From positions 1 to 48,533 of the forward strand of contig CAJUIV010000010.1 of NCBI GenBank assembly GCA_910586905.1: DNA of 48,533 nt, in the 5' to 3' direction. Below the pieces are notes generated by a model, which worked only from the letters and a program-made list of their open reading frames with translations, had not been told where the DNA came from and made no database searches. Source of the stretch: an uncultured Christensenellaceae bacterium (GTDB lineage Bacteria > Bacillota > Clostridia > Christensenellales > CAG-314). Of the stretch, positions 40,906 to 48,533 are shown one piece after another. Positions within the stretch are counted from its first letter, which is position 1; every line of letters starts with the position of its first letter. The translations under genes were made by a program, and so were the position numbers.

Positions 40906-40981
40906 GGGCGATTAGCTCAGTTGGTAGAGCGCTGCGTTCGCAACGCAGAGGTCGAGGGTTCGACTCCCTTATCGTCCACCA
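40906..40981 (+). tRNA. tRNA-Ala (anticodon CGC)
   Basis: The acceptor GGGCGAT pairs with ATCGTCC and includes the G3-U70 pair that identifies alanine tRNAs, followed by A and an encoded CCA. D arm TAGCTCAGTTGGTAGAGC; anticodon stem CTGCG/CGCAG with loop TTCGCAA (CGC, reading GCG); T arm GAGGGTTCGACTCCC. All cloverleaf parts are present. Confidence 0.95.
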
Positions 40982-40985
40982 TTAC

Positions 40986-41061
40986 GGGGGCATGGCGCAG
41001 TTGGTAGCGCGTTTGACTGGCAGTCAAAAGGTCAGGGATTCGAATTCCCTTGTCTCCACCA
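40986..41061 (+). tRNA. tRNA-Ala (anticodon GGC)
   Basis: The acceptor GGGGGCA pairs with TGTCTCC, again with G3-U70, then A and CCA. The anticodon stem TTTGA/TCAAA encloses CTGGCAG (anticodon GGC, reading GCC and GCU). T loop GGGATTCGAATTCCC. It is four bases after the CGC tRNA, so both are one transcript; together they read three of the four Ala codons. Confidence 0.95.
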
Positions 41062-41064
41062 CAT

Positions 41065-41103
41065 AATGACTGATAAGAACTAAGAACTTATCGGTCATTT
41101 TTT
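41065..41103 (+). terminator. terminator of the tRNA-Ala operon
   Basis: AATGACTGATAAG / CTTATCGGTCATT (one T-G pair), nine-base loop, then TTTT. Confidence 0.85.
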
Positions 41104-41281
41104 ATGTTCTGATAGAAATATTACAGCATCTGCTATTAGCTTGTATAAATCCTTTATTTTTGATAAAATATTCTATACAAAACAAGTAAAAATCAAAAAT
41201 CCAATTCATTGTTTTGCTTTATGAGTTTTTTTGCAAACGGGATTATAAAAATTTATCCAATCGTTTATACCGGAGCGTAAT

Positions 41282-41731
41282 ATGTTAAATATAATACCTG
41301 ATAAAGAAATACTGACAAATTTAATCGGACGACAGTTATATTATGTTTGGATTGAATTATGCGCTCTGGTAAACGAAAAATACGACATGGAGTGTTTGTG
41401 GAATAACGGCGGTAAAGCCTGGAAATACGAATGTAAATTTCGCCGAGGCAGTAAAACTTTATGCGCATTATATGCAAGAGAAAATTGCGTTGGCTTTATG
41501 ATTATACTGGGGAAAGACGAACGCGCGAAATTTGAATTGAATAGAGATAGCTTTTCACAAACAATTCAAAAAATATATGACGAAACTAAAACTTACCACG
41601 ACGGTAAATGGTTAATGTTCGAGCCGGCGGACACTTCGCTGTTTGACGATTTTGTTAAATTACTTGAAATTAAGAGAAAACCTAATAGAAATAAAAACTT
41701 TATCGAAAATAAAGCCTCAAATATTAATTGA
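41282..41731 (+). CDS. DUF3788 protein
   Basis: A 149-aa soluble protein. WKYECKFRRGSKTLCALY, VGFMIILGKDERAKFE, HDGKWLMFEP and the C-terminal KLLEIKRKP fit the DUF3788 family of unknown function. ATG 41282 has CGGAG nine bases upstream. It is the only intact gene in the patch between the tRNA terminator and 43.1 kb; the next 830 bases hold broken genes. It is probably an accessory gene. Confidence 0.8.
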   Translation: MLNIIPDKEILTNLIGRQLYYVWIELCALVNEKYDMECLWNNGGKAWKYECKFRRGSKTLCALYARENCVGFMIILGKDERAKFELNRDSFSQTIQKIYDETKTYHDGKWLMFEPADTSLFDDFVKLLEIKRKPNRNKNFIENKASNIN

Positions 41732-41734
41732 TAA

Positions 41735-42112
41735 GTTGCAGATACGGTCGGTATATTAAGGAACAACGCAAAAACTGTGGAATACGTGAAACTCACTTTA
41801 GAAAATTTAAATAAGTAACATATCTGCTGCGCTATTTCAAACAATAAAGACGTACAAGTATACAATAAGTATCAGTTCGAAAAAGACATTTCCGGTTTTT
41901 CGGAAGGACAAAAGAAAAAAACATTGCTTGCAAAAAGTCTTTCCCAGCAAGCGCACTTATACGTATGGGACGAACCTTTAAACTACATAGACGTATACTC
42001 TCGCATACAGACAGAAGATTTACTTAAAGAATACAAACCCACAATGATATTTGTGGAACACGACAGCGCTTTTAGAAAGAACGTCGCAACTGACGTTATA
42101 AAATTATCGTAA
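41735..42112 (+). pseudogene. remnant of an ABC-F ribosome-protection ATPase
   Basis: The last 90 codons (from about 41850) encode EKDISGFSEGQKKKTLLAKS, the ABC signature, then the Walker B region HLYVWDEPLNYIDVYSRIQ and the switch MIFVEHDSAFRK. This is the C-terminal end of an Lsa/Msr-type ABC-F protein. The rest of the roughly 490-aa protein (first ABC domain, linker, second Walker A) is missing. In the same frame, 27 codons ending at a TAA (41816-41818) precede it and have no clear ABC-F match. No start or ribosome site is seen. It is non-functional as read. Confidence 0.8.
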
Positions 42113-42189
42113 ACGTACGCGTTACTTTATACGTTACACAAATACGTTTGCGCCATTGCGACTACTCGAAGAATATTAAAAGTGAAAAA

Positions 42190-42558
42190 ATGCAAATTAA
42201 AATAATCTTAAAAAACAGTTTAGAAATAGCTCACGTTACGGGGTAAGAAAATATCGTAACCTACTCTCTAAGCATTACCGATTTGATAATGACCGTAAAA
42301 TACGAAACGGAAATATAGAATTTAGCCGTATCGAAAAATTTGACAACCGAAAACTTTTTTGTTTTGAGCAGCGGAATCGCAGAAGACGTTTTACAAAAAA
42401 TCGTTAATTGTCAATTCAGAATCGCTAAATTCGGCGATTATCCTTGCTATAAAAGCAAATCTTTAGTAGATAATATTTACCAAAGAAACAAAGGACGAGA
42501 CGTGTTTTTTACCGAAAATTCAGAACAAACAGTCGAAAAACTGTTCCGAATAGCATAA
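42190..42558 (+). pseudogene. small gene interrupted by two in-frame stops
   Basis: One frame of 123 codons from ATG 42190 to a final stop at 42558 is broken by TAA (42244-42246) and TAG (42316-42318), without frameshift. The three pieces read MQIKIILKNSLEIAHVTG, ENIVTYSLSITDLIMTVKYE and a longer end piece (AEDVLQKIVNCQFRIAKFGD, then KGRDVFFTENSEQTVEKLFR), all protein-like. I do not recognise the family. Nearby ABC-F decay suggests a pseudogene. Confidence 0.55.
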
Positions 42559-43136
42559 TTAAAAAAATTCGTCTATTAAATATTTTAGCGTCGCTTAACA
42601 AAATCTCAGACCGCGAACCTGTTAATTTAGCATGACATTTTGTTCGCGCATAAATTTAAAAAGTCCGATAACCATTGTATCGGACTTTAATAATTTAACA
42701 AATTCTTTTTCAGCAATAATCCGTAATAATTTACAAATAATCAAGGCCGCGTTTACGACTATATTATAATCCCGTTTTAAATGTTGAATTTTCCGAACGG
42801 TAACCGACGCGATTGTATTACTAACAAATAGTCAATATCCCAAAGTGTTTAAAATACGGCAAAATTGTACGATTTGTAAAAAGTCAAACGATAATCGCTA
42901 ATTTCTCACATTCTAAAAAAGCATTTCATCGTCTTTATTTTTTCAATTATTATTCTTGTACTTCGTTTTTTTTCGGTTCTCTACCGATAGCGCTTTTATC
43001 CAAAATCGTATCCAAGAATAATATTTATATTCATAAGACGTACCAATCCCGCTTCCGTACGAGCGGTAATCTCATCGTTTCTTCTGCCGCATTCGCTTGA
43101 ACGTCTAAGAGTATAAACGGCAAGAACCGACGTTAA
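42559..43136. other. 578-base stretch without a gene
   Basis: It holds a terminator at 42660-42688 and AT-rich sequence. On the minus strand, the frame of the membrane protein gene (43137) stays open for 46 more codons to 42996, which I regard as chance or past coding. No RNA gene is seen. Confidence 0.5.
42660..42688. terminator. hairpin after the decayed gene
   Basis: AAAGTCCGATA / TATCGGACTTT, perfect 11-base stem, seven-base loop, T/A-rich flanks on both strands. Confidence 0.7.
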
Positions 43137-44462
43137 TCAAGAAACGTCGGTTTTGTTTGCGGATTCCACGTTTACGGCAGCGGCGCGTTTTGTCCTTACG
43201 CTTTCCGTAACTATAAGCGCTATAGTACGTAAAACGAACAAGCAAACAAACGCTATTTCGCTTACTACGAACACCGTAGTTCTCGCGTAGAAAAAAGACA
43301 ATACTATAGACAAAATAAACGCGGCTAACGCACTGTAAAAAAGATACGAGCATATTGTTTTGACTGCGCCGAAATATTTTTTACCGAATTCCAGATGCAA
43401 AAATTTGCATAACAGAAAGGTTATCAAAGCAAGAGCCAGTACAATCAAAACAAACAGCAAAAACAAGTTGCCTAAGTTTATGATATACACAAAAAATATA
43501 AGCCCTCCGCTGCCGATAAAACACTGTCTAACGAACTTGTCCAAACGGCCGCGTATGTCGTTTTCGGACAAGCCTTCGTCGGAAATAACCGCGTCGTCAA
43601 CGCCCATATAATAACTGGCAAAATTTACCGTTAATCCGTCCTCGGTTTTAAAAGAACATATACACGTATCGTCAAGCAGAATTAAGTATTTTTCTTCGTT
43701 TTCTATCAACTCTGCTTGCGTATAGTAAGTTCTCAACGTAGGCGCGTCGCCGTAGTTTTCGAATCTCGTATACGAAGGGTAATAATTCTTTGCATAAAGC
43801 GTATATATACGAATTTCATATTCCTCTTCGGAAATCTCACCCGAAATTTTCTTGTGCTTTAATTCGCCGTAATTTTTTGCGGCTTCGCTATCATATTCAC
43901 TATCGGCTTCCTGAGAAATTTTTTCTAAATATGCAATATATTCAGTCTGTTTAACCGTAACGTCAAGAGGCTTGCCGCTGTATTTGAATTCTACCGTTCC
44001 GTTTTTTTTGCCTGTTTCCGGAAGTTTACGGTAGTCTTCGTAACTTATTTCAACACCGTTTGCGTCTTTGCATATTAACGTAAAATCATCGAAAGACGTA
44101 TCAGCGGGAGTCGTATCGACAATAAGTTTGTAGCCTCCGAAAGCATTATCGTTTTCGTTCAAAAAACTGTTAATGCGCACGCCTTCGGGTATATCCGCCG
44201 ACAGTTTACCGTTTTGAATTTTTAAATTTATACGCGAATCTCCGTCAACCGCAAAAATGCCGTAAACAAATTCGCGAAAATCGTCCGCTTCTTTATAATG
44301 CTTACCGAAAGATGCGGAAAATCCCGCCGCAAGTCCGCCGCTAAGTAATATAATGGTTAAAAACAAACTTAACACCACGTTAAAGAAGCTACGCGATGCC
44401 GCCTCTTTACCGTATCTGTCGCAAAAAAAACCTAAAAAATAAAATTTCAGCCACCTTTTCAT
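43137..44462 (-). CDS. membrane protein of unknown function (441 aa)
   Basis: A 441-aa protein with a first membrane helix near residues 27-50 (FFNVVLSLFLTIILLSGGLA), a long extracytoplasmic region of about 270 residues rich in charged and Tyr residues, and four C-terminal helices (GLIFFVYIINLGNLFLLFVL through ALIVTESV). Its N terminus, SFFNVVLSLFLT, has some resemblance to DUF1189-type proteins, but I cannot confirm this. The start at 44462 lies 12 bases after the oxidoreductase gene, in the same direction, so it may share the operon. It has no catalytic motif. Confidence 0.75.
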   Translation of the reverse strand: MKRWLKFYFLGFFCDRYGKEAASRSFFNVVLSLFLTIILLSGGLAAGFSASFGKHYKEADDFREFVYGIFAVDGDSRINLKIQNGKLSADIPEGVRINSFLNENDNAFGGYKLIVDTTPADTSFDDFTLICKDANGVEISYEDYRKLPETGKKNGTVEFKYSGKPLDVTVKQTEYIAYLEKISQEADSEYDSEAAKNYGELKHKKISGEISEEEYEIRIYTLYAKNYYPSYTRFENYGDAPTLRTYYTQAELIENEEKYLILLDDTCICSFKTEDGLTVNFASYYMGVDDAVISDEGLSENDIRGRLDKFVRQCFIGSGGLIFFVYIINLGNLFLLFVLIVLALALITFLLCKFLHLEFGKKYFGAVKTICSYLFYSALAAFILSIVLSFFYARTTVFVVSEIAFVCLFVLRTIALIVTESVRTKRAAAVNVESANKTDVS

Positions 44463-44474
44463 AATAAACCGTTT

Positions 44475-45497
44475 CTATAATTTAACGGGTTTGCCCGTTT
44501 TTCCGCTCTTGTAAAACGCGCAAACGATTTTTTGAATTTTAAGCGCTTCTGCCGCCGAAATCTCCGGAGCGCGTTTTTCCTTTACGCTGCGGTAAAAATC
44601 GTCTATTTGCTTTACGTGCTGAAATCCCCAATAATCTTTGCCGTTTTCGTACACTAAATTGTCCGCGCTTTGGCGTACGTGAATATCTCTGCCGTCGTCG
44701 AAAGTAATCCATGCGTCGTCGTAAGTTAAGATTACCTTGCCCTTTTCACAATACAAACGTATTTCTATCGGCTCGTCGCAGCCGTAATTGTTCATAGCCC
44801 AAAAGGCATAACGCACGCCGTTTTCGTACGTTACAAGTCCTTCCGCGGAGTCTTCAACTTCCATAATATCGTGGCCTCGGTTAGCGTAATTCGCATATAC
44901 CTGCTTTGGTTCGGAATCGATAAACCAATTTACCAAATCCATTGAGTGGATAGCTTGGTCGATAATAACGCCGCCGCCTTCCTTGTCCCATGTACCCTTC
45001 CAGTCGGACGAAGCGTAATATTCGTCGGGACGATACCAAGTAAGCGCGGAACGCGCGGATATAATCTTCCCCAATTCTCCGGAAAGTAACGTTTTCTTGA
45101 CTAATTGCGAGGCGTCGTTATAACGGCACTGAAAAATAACGCCGTAATTGACTCCATTTTCCGCGGCGAGAGACACGTTCCTTTCCCCGTACGCGTAATC
45201 GATACTTATAGGCTTTTCGCACAGCACGTTAACGCCGCGTTTGAGGGCGTATTCGGACGCTATCGGGTGCAAATAATGCGGTAAGCATATATGAACGATA
45301 TCCGGCCGCAATTCGTCAATCATACGTTCGTAATCGTAATACGCCTTTGTACCGTATTTAGCGGCTGCCCTGTCCGCACGGTCTTTTTTTATATCGCAAA
45401 CGCCAACGAGTTCGGTATCGCCGCGATTAACGACGGGAGTTACGTGCATAGTAAAAATATTGCCGCATCCTATTATGGCGGCGCGAAGTTTTTTCAT
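44475..45497 (-). CDS. Gfo/Idh/MocA-family oxidoreductase
   Basis: A 340-aa NAD(P)-dependent sugar-type dehydrogenase. The Rossmann start is LRAAIIGCGNIFTMHVTPVV; DIVHICLPHYLHPIASEYAL and VNVLCEKPISI carry the EKP motif with the catalytic Lys; VIIDQAIHSMDLVNWFIDSE has the active-site His-rich region. Substrate is unknown (inositol, glucose derivatives and amino-sugars are typical). ATG 45497 has AGGAGG 13 bases away. It is third in the unit with a TIM-barrel isomerase and a second Gfo/Idh/MocA gene. Confidence 0.88.
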   Translation of the reverse strand: MKKLRAAIIGCGNIFTMHVTPVVNRGDTELVGVCDIKKDRADRAAAKYGTKAYYDYERMIDELRPDIVHICLPHYLHPIASEYALKRGVNVLCEKPISIDYAYGERNVSLAAENGVNYGVIFQCRYNDASQLVKKTLLSGELGKIISARSALTWYRPDEYYASSDWKGTWDKEGGGVIIDQAIHSMDLVNWFIDSEPKQVYANYANRGHDIMEVEDSAEGLVTYENGVRYAFWAMNNYGCDEPIEIRLYCEKGKVILTYDDAWITFDDGRDIHVRQSADNLVYENGKDYWGFQHVKQIDDFYRSVKEKRAPEISAAEALKIQKIVCAFYKSGKTGKPVKL

Positions 45498-45540
45498 TTT
45501 TAGGTTAAAACCTCCTTATCAAACGATACTGCAAAATCGC

Positions 45541-45576
45541 GTACACGTAAAACGGTTTTTGCCGTTTTACGTGTAC
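45541..45576 (-). other. strong hairpin between the two oxidoreductase genes
   Basis: A perfect 15-base inverted repeat GTACACGTAAAACGG / CCGTTTTACGTGTAC with six-base loop. There is no T-run downstream, so it may stabilise mRNA ends or reduce expression of the next gene instead of terminating. Confidence 0.6.
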
Positions 45577-45592
45577 TGACTGCATCCGAAAA

Positions 45593-46564
45593 TTACTTTT
45601 CCGTTTCTTTGAGGACGAATTTGACCGACCCGACGGCATCATACAAACTTGCCTTTTCGGGCTTGGTTCCCGCCTTCAAGCAATCGGTAAAATATTTGAG
45701 TTCGTTATAGTAACCGCCCAAATCGGAAATATTGCCCGCGCCTTCTACTTGTGCGGTAAATTCCTTCTTAAGTACCACGTTTTGCATCCCGTTATCGGTG
45801 TACAAACGCAATCCCTCGTGAGTATACTCCGCTACCGCTTTTTCAAACTTGACGCGGAACATCATCTCAAACGGATAGTCTGCTGGAAAATCCCACGACC
45901 CCTCGATAAGCACCGACTTGCCGAAATAATCTGCAACTGTCGCTACGTAACTGTTACGTTCGCCGCCGTGAGCAAGAACCGTACTAAACGATTTGGGTTC
46001 GCCGAAAACGTACAGCATGTAGTCTACGTCGTGGATATGTAAATCCAACGCTGCGCCTCCGCTTTTGTCGGAGTCTAAAAACCAATGCTCCCAGCCGTCG
46101 GGACGGGGCGACATACGGCGGAACGCGGCGTTTTGAACCTCGCCGTAATTTTTAGAATCAATCAGGTCTTTTAGCCAAACGTACTCGTCCCAAAAACGAA
46201 TCACCTGTCCCACTTGTACGCCGGCGCCGGTTTCTTTTTGCACTTTCAACAATCTTTCGCACTCTTTTACGGTAAGTGCGACGGGTTTTTCGATAAATAC
46301 GTTTTTGCACTTACGCATTGCGGCTTCGGCATGAGACGCGTGCAAATACGTCGGAAGACAAATATCTATGGCGTCTAAAGTTTCATTTTCTATAAGTTCC
46401 ATACCGGTAGCATAAATTTTAGCGTCGGATAACGCGGCAAGCGCCTCGGCTTTGTCTCTGCGCACGTCTGCGACCGCAACAACCTGTACGCCGTCTATGG
46501 CATTGTAGCAGTTAGCGTGCATAGTACCCATAAATCCGCAGCCTATAAGTCCTATTTTTATCAT
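45593..46564 (-). CDS. Gfo/Idh/MocA-family oxidoreductase
   Basis: A 323-aa NAD(P)-dependent dehydrogenase. The Rossmann glycine motif is in MIKIGLIGCGFMGTMHANCY; AIDICLPTYLHASHAEAAM and NVFIEKPVALT hold the EKP motif; GGAALDLHIHDVDYMLYVFG has the catalytic Asp/His. It is paralogous to the gene at 44475. Its start lies 17 bases after the isomerase gene, with GGAGGG upstream. The pair with a sugar isomerase suggests stepwise oxidation and rearrangement of one sugar, but the substrate cannot be told. Confidence 0.9.
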   Translation of the reverse strand: MIKIGLIGCGFMGTMHANCYNAIDGVQVVAVADVRRDKAEALAALSDAKIYATGMELIENETLDAIDICLPTYLHASHAEAAMRKCKNVFIEKPVALTVKECERLLKVQKETGAGVQVGQVIRFWDEYVWLKDLIDSKNYGEVQNAAFRRMSPRPDGWEHWFLDSDKSGGAALDLHIHDVDYMLYVFGEPKSFSTVLAHGGERNSYVATVADYFGKSVLIEGSWDFPADYPFEMMFRVKFEKAVAEYTHEGLRLYTDNGMQNVVLKKEFTAQVEGAGNISDLGGYYNELKYFTDCLKAGTKPEKASLYDAVGSVKFVLKETEK

Positions 46565-46581
46565 AAAAAATTCCCTCCGAT

Positions 46582-47421
46582 TTACTTTCTGCCGATTATC
46601 TTGTCCATAGCGTTGGACGTATTGAAAATAATCGTTTCACCGTATTGACTGTACGGCGGAATCATTTCTCCGGTAACCCAGCCGTCGTAACCGATTTTAT
46701 CAAACGCTGCTTTTACCGCTTTCCAGTCAACTTCGCCCGCGAGCAAATCAACAAAACCGTCCAACGAACCGACGCTGCGGCGGTAATCTTTGAAATGCAC
46801 TTTTTTGATACGGTTACCCAAAATCTTTATCCACTGTTCGGGATAACCGCTGAACACTACGTTACCTACGTCGAAGTAACTTCCCACGTACCGACTGCCT
46901 ACTTTATCGATAAAGTCGCGCATTTCAAGCGGCGAAAGCAGAAAATTATTCCACACGTTTTCAAGGCCTATACTAACTTTAAGACGTTCGGCGTCTTTAG
47001 ATAGTTCCTTTACAGCCGCAAGCGAACGTTCGTACACAACGTCGTAGTCGGTAATTCCCAATTCGGGCGCAAACGACACCGAAACCGCTCCCGGAACGAT
47101 AAGAATAGTGTCGCAGCCCAGCCAAGATGCCACCTGCAACTGCTTACGCACGCATTCTTTTGCTTTTTCGCGCATTTTCTCGTCGTCAGACGAAAGCGAA
47201 TACTTCCAGTAAAGACCGCTCGCAACGGAATACAGCTCCATGCCGGCTTTATCCGCTGCCGCTTTTACTTTTTTCACGTCCGCTTCGGTAGACGTCAACG
47301 AAAGTTCTCCTACTTCGTCTAAAGCGACTTCTACTCCGTCAAAACCCGCTTCCTTTGCCAAACGGAAATTTTCGGCAAGCGTACCGCCCGCGAAACTCCA
47401 AATACTGATACCTTTTTTCAT
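46582..47421 (-). CDS. sugar phosphate isomerase/epimerase (TIM barrel, IolE-like)
   Basis: A 279-aa AP-endonuclease-2-type TIM barrel protein. MKKGISIWSFAGG starts it; DGVEVALDEVGEL, VSIGLENVWNNFL, SYFDVGNVVFSGYPEQWI, VHFKDYRR and WVTGEMIPP carry the family's metal-binding Glu/Asp/His residues. Members isomerise or epimerise keto-sugars or dehydrate inosose. I chose the ATG at 47421 with GGAGGG upstream; upstream in-frame sequence overlaps the divergent regulator. It is first in the operon facing the AraC gene. Confidence 0.88.
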   Translation of the reverse strand: MKKGISIWSFAGGTLAENFRLAKEAGFDGVEVALDEVGELSLTSTEADVKKVKAAADKAGMELYSVASGLYWKYSLSSDDEKMREKAKECVRKQLQVASWLGCDTILIVPGAVSVSFAPELGITDYDVVYERSLAAVKELSKDAERLKVSIGLENVWNNFLLSPLEMRDFIDKVGSRYVGSYFDVGNVVFSGYPEQWIKILGNRIKKVHFKDYRRSVGSLDGFVDLLAGEVDWKAVKAAFDKIGYDGWVTGEMIPPYSQYGETIIFNTSNAMDKIIGRK

Positions 47422-47459
47422 AATACCCTCCGTCTTTTTATTGACTGTTCCATAGTGAT

Positions 47460-47465
47460 ATGATA
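47460..47465 (-). promoter_or_regulatory. -10 of the isomerase-oxidoreductase operon
   Basis: Minus strand TATCAT, with no good -35 at 17 bp (AAAGAC), as is usual for activator-dependent promoters. The dyad at 47490 ends just upstream of the -35 position. Confidence 0.45.
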
Positions 47466-47489
47466 CACTGAAAGTACAAAAAAGTCTTT

Positions 47490-47522
47490 GAACATTCGTG
47501 CAGTTTTTTTGCACATTTGTTC
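47490..47522. promoter_or_regulatory. candidate AraC-type operator dyad
   Basis: GAACA-N3-GTGC, 9 bp, GCAC-N3-TGTTC: a perfect gapped dyad between the divergent isomerase and AraC genes. It lies next to the minus-strand -35 position, fitting activation of the sugar operon; it is also 20 bases before the AraC ATG. Confidence 0.6.
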
Positions 47523-47541
47523 CTGACAAAAAGGAGAAAAT

Positions 47542-48423
47542 ATGCGCGACGGCTTTGTAAGACAAAAGAACGACCGCTTGCTCTCGGTAGAAAAAATAGT
47601 TACGGTGTTTTACAAGGAATACGGAAAAGACTTTGTTTTTGCAGGCGAATCGCACGACTTTTGGGAATTTACGTATATCGACAAAGGTTCCGTTAAATTT
47701 ACGGCCGATACGCGGGAATTTTTGCTCAAAGGAGGAGAAATTGCCTTTCATAAGCCAAACGAATTCCATAAATTAGCGGCGGACAAAGGCCCTCCTAACG
47801 TTACGGTGGCGTCATTCGTATGCAATTCCGACGCGATGAAGCTTTTTGAAAACAAAATTTTTTATCTGACTTCGCGAGAACGCGCGCTTTTGTCCGAATT
47901 CCTAAACGAAGGTCTTGCGGCATTCGAGCCGCTGACATTTCAGCCGCCTATTATGGGAATGCGCGAAAAAGCGAATGCTCCGTTTGCAGCAAAGCAACTG
48001 ACTTTTAATCTTTTGGAACGTTTTTTAATCACCCTTCTGCGCCGCAGCGAACCGGCGATACGAAGGGAAAGCCGCAGCGTGAGTAAAATAGAAAAAAGCG
48101 ACTATCCTGAGGAAGTGTACAATATACTTTTGTATTTGGAAGAAAACGTATCCGGCAAACTTTCCGTAAACGAGATAGCCGACCGATTCAGTATAAGCGA
48201 AAGCAAACTGAAAAAACTGTTTTGGGAACATCTCGGCTGCGGAGTAATCGCCAAGTTTAACGATATGAAATTACGGCACGCAAAAGTTTTGATTCGCGAA
48301 AAAAATCTTAATTTTACCGAAATTTCCGAAGCGCTGGGATTTTCGTCAGTGCACTATTTCTCTCGTTTGTTCAAGAAAAAAACGGGAATGACGCCCAGCG
48401 AATATTTGTCGTCAGTACTGTAG
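47542..48423 (+). CDS. AraC-family transcriptional regulator with cupin sensor
   Basis: A 293-aa regulator. The N-terminal cupin-like region (HDFWEFTYIDKGSVKF, LLKGGEIAFHKPNEFHKL, near residues 40-80) could bind a sugar. The C-terminal pair of HTH motifs is VNEIADRFSISESKLKKLF and the AraC signature FTEISEALGFSSVHYFSRLF followed by KKTGMTPSEY. ATG 47542 has AAGGAG eight bases upstream. It is divergent from the sugar operon and likely activates it through the dyad at 47490. The inducer is unknown. Confidence 0.9.
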   Translation: MRDGFVRQKNDRLLSVEKIVTVFYKEYGKDFVFAGESHDFWEFTYIDKGSVKFTADTREFLLKGGEIAFHKPNEFHKLAADKGPPNVTVASFVCNSDAMKLFENKIFYLTSRERALLSEFLNEGLAAFEPLTFQPPIMGMREKANAPFAAKQLTFNLLERFLITLLRRSEPAIRRESRSVSKIEKSDYPEEVYNILLYLEENVSGKLSVNEIADRFSISESKLKKLFWEHLGCGVIAKFNDMKLRHAKVLIREKNLNFTEISEALGFSSVHYFSRLFKKKTGMTPSEYLSSVL

Positions 48424-48490
48424 TACGTTACGGCATAACTATTAAAATTTCCCTTATTACGACAGCGAATAACCGAATATAAATAAAAAT

Positions 48491-48514
48491 CCACCAGCCT
48501 AGCTGGTGGTTTTT
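48491..48514 (+). terminator. terminator of the AraC gene
   Basis: CCACCAGC / GCTGGTGG, loop CTA, then TTTTT. Confidence 0.9.
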
Positions 48515-48533
48515 CATTAGAGGGTAAAACCCT

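Noticed and set aside
42190..42558. Alternative genetic code
   Set aside because: TAA, TAG and TGA all serve as normal stops in the intact genes; only this decayed frame has internal stops.
42996..43136. 46-codon open extension after the TGA of the membrane protein gene
   Set aside because: In frame and partly protein-like, but a stretch this long without stops is not rare, and the membrane protein ends naturally at TGA; readthrough is not supported.
1..48533. CRISPR array, rRNA genes, complete insertion sequence or prophage
   Set aside because: No direct repeats with regular spacers, no rRNA sequence, and no transposase, integrase or phage structural gene found on either strand.

Overview
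This window looks like a chromosomal segment of a low-GC, anaerobic, Gram-positive bacterium of the Bacillota (Clostridia-like, plausibly a gut lineage). Support: a SigK-type sporulation sigma factor, a CwlD-type cortex amidase, an HrcA/CIRCE-controlled hrcA-grpE-dnaK-dnaJ operon, VanW, PadR and AraC regulators, radical-SAM and ferredoxin proteins, strong AGGAGG ribosome sites and near-consensus sigma-A promoters with 17-bp spacers. I cannot name a species. Most genes are housekeeping, and about three quarters of the coding sequence lies on the minus strand.

Layout. 1-2.3 kb: tail of a possible gene, a 72-aa conserved protein, a short hairpin array, tRNA-Val(CAC), a DEDDh exonuclease with a zinc ribbon, and an Xre-type HTH protein. 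2.4-4.8 kb: paired CHR (chromate-type) transporters and a PflA-like radical SAM protein. 4.9-7.3 kb (plus strand): sigK, a DUF362/ferredoxin protein and a stand-alone FakA C-terminal-like domain. The last two are each preceded by a terminator whose loop carries the -35 box of the next promoter. 7.4-10.5 kb: small membrane proteins, a GT8 glycosyltransferase, a YbaK/ProX deacylase and cwlD. 10.7 kb: a cluster of DnaA boxes. 11-12.3 kb: a diiron ferritin-like protein with a coupled 42-aa protein. 12.5-17.8 kb: DUF378, recX, an unknown gene, rpsU, a HIT protein, DUF3781, mtaB, prmA and padR. 18.2-23.3 kb: the class I heat-shock operon. 23.4-24.1 kb: an FchA-type folate enzyme. 24.1-40.4 kb: two very large lipoproteins full of His/Cys modules flank a short alanyl-tRNA synthetase, two zinc-ribbon bead proteins, glnS, dnaB, vanW and a PHP phosphoesterase. 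40.7-41.1 kb: a tRNA-Ala pair behind an odd tRNA-like, GC-rich leader. 41.2-43.1 kb: a decayed accessory patch (DUF3788, an ABC-F remnant, a gene with two in-frame stops). 43.1-48.5 kb: a membrane protein and a sugar-type operon (two Gfo/Idh/MocA oxidoreductases and a TIM-barrel isomerase) divergent from its likely AraC regulator.

Most notable signals. (1) A run of nine G sits between the -35 and -10 boxes of the 1,031-aa lipoprotein promoter, the architecture of a phase-variable promoter. (2) The tRNA-Ala operon leader holds a duplicated 5' tRNA-Ala fragment followed by a GC-rich foldable insert. (3) The PHP-vanW operon appears to be leaderless. (4) Terminator/promoter fusions recur on both sides of the DUF362 gene. 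(5) A DnaA-box cluster lies away from dnaA. (6) Several proteins have unusual domain content: AlaRS without C-Ala, a solo FakA C-domain, seven-ribbon and His/Cys-array proteins. All functional statements come from reading motifs by eye; no database search was run.
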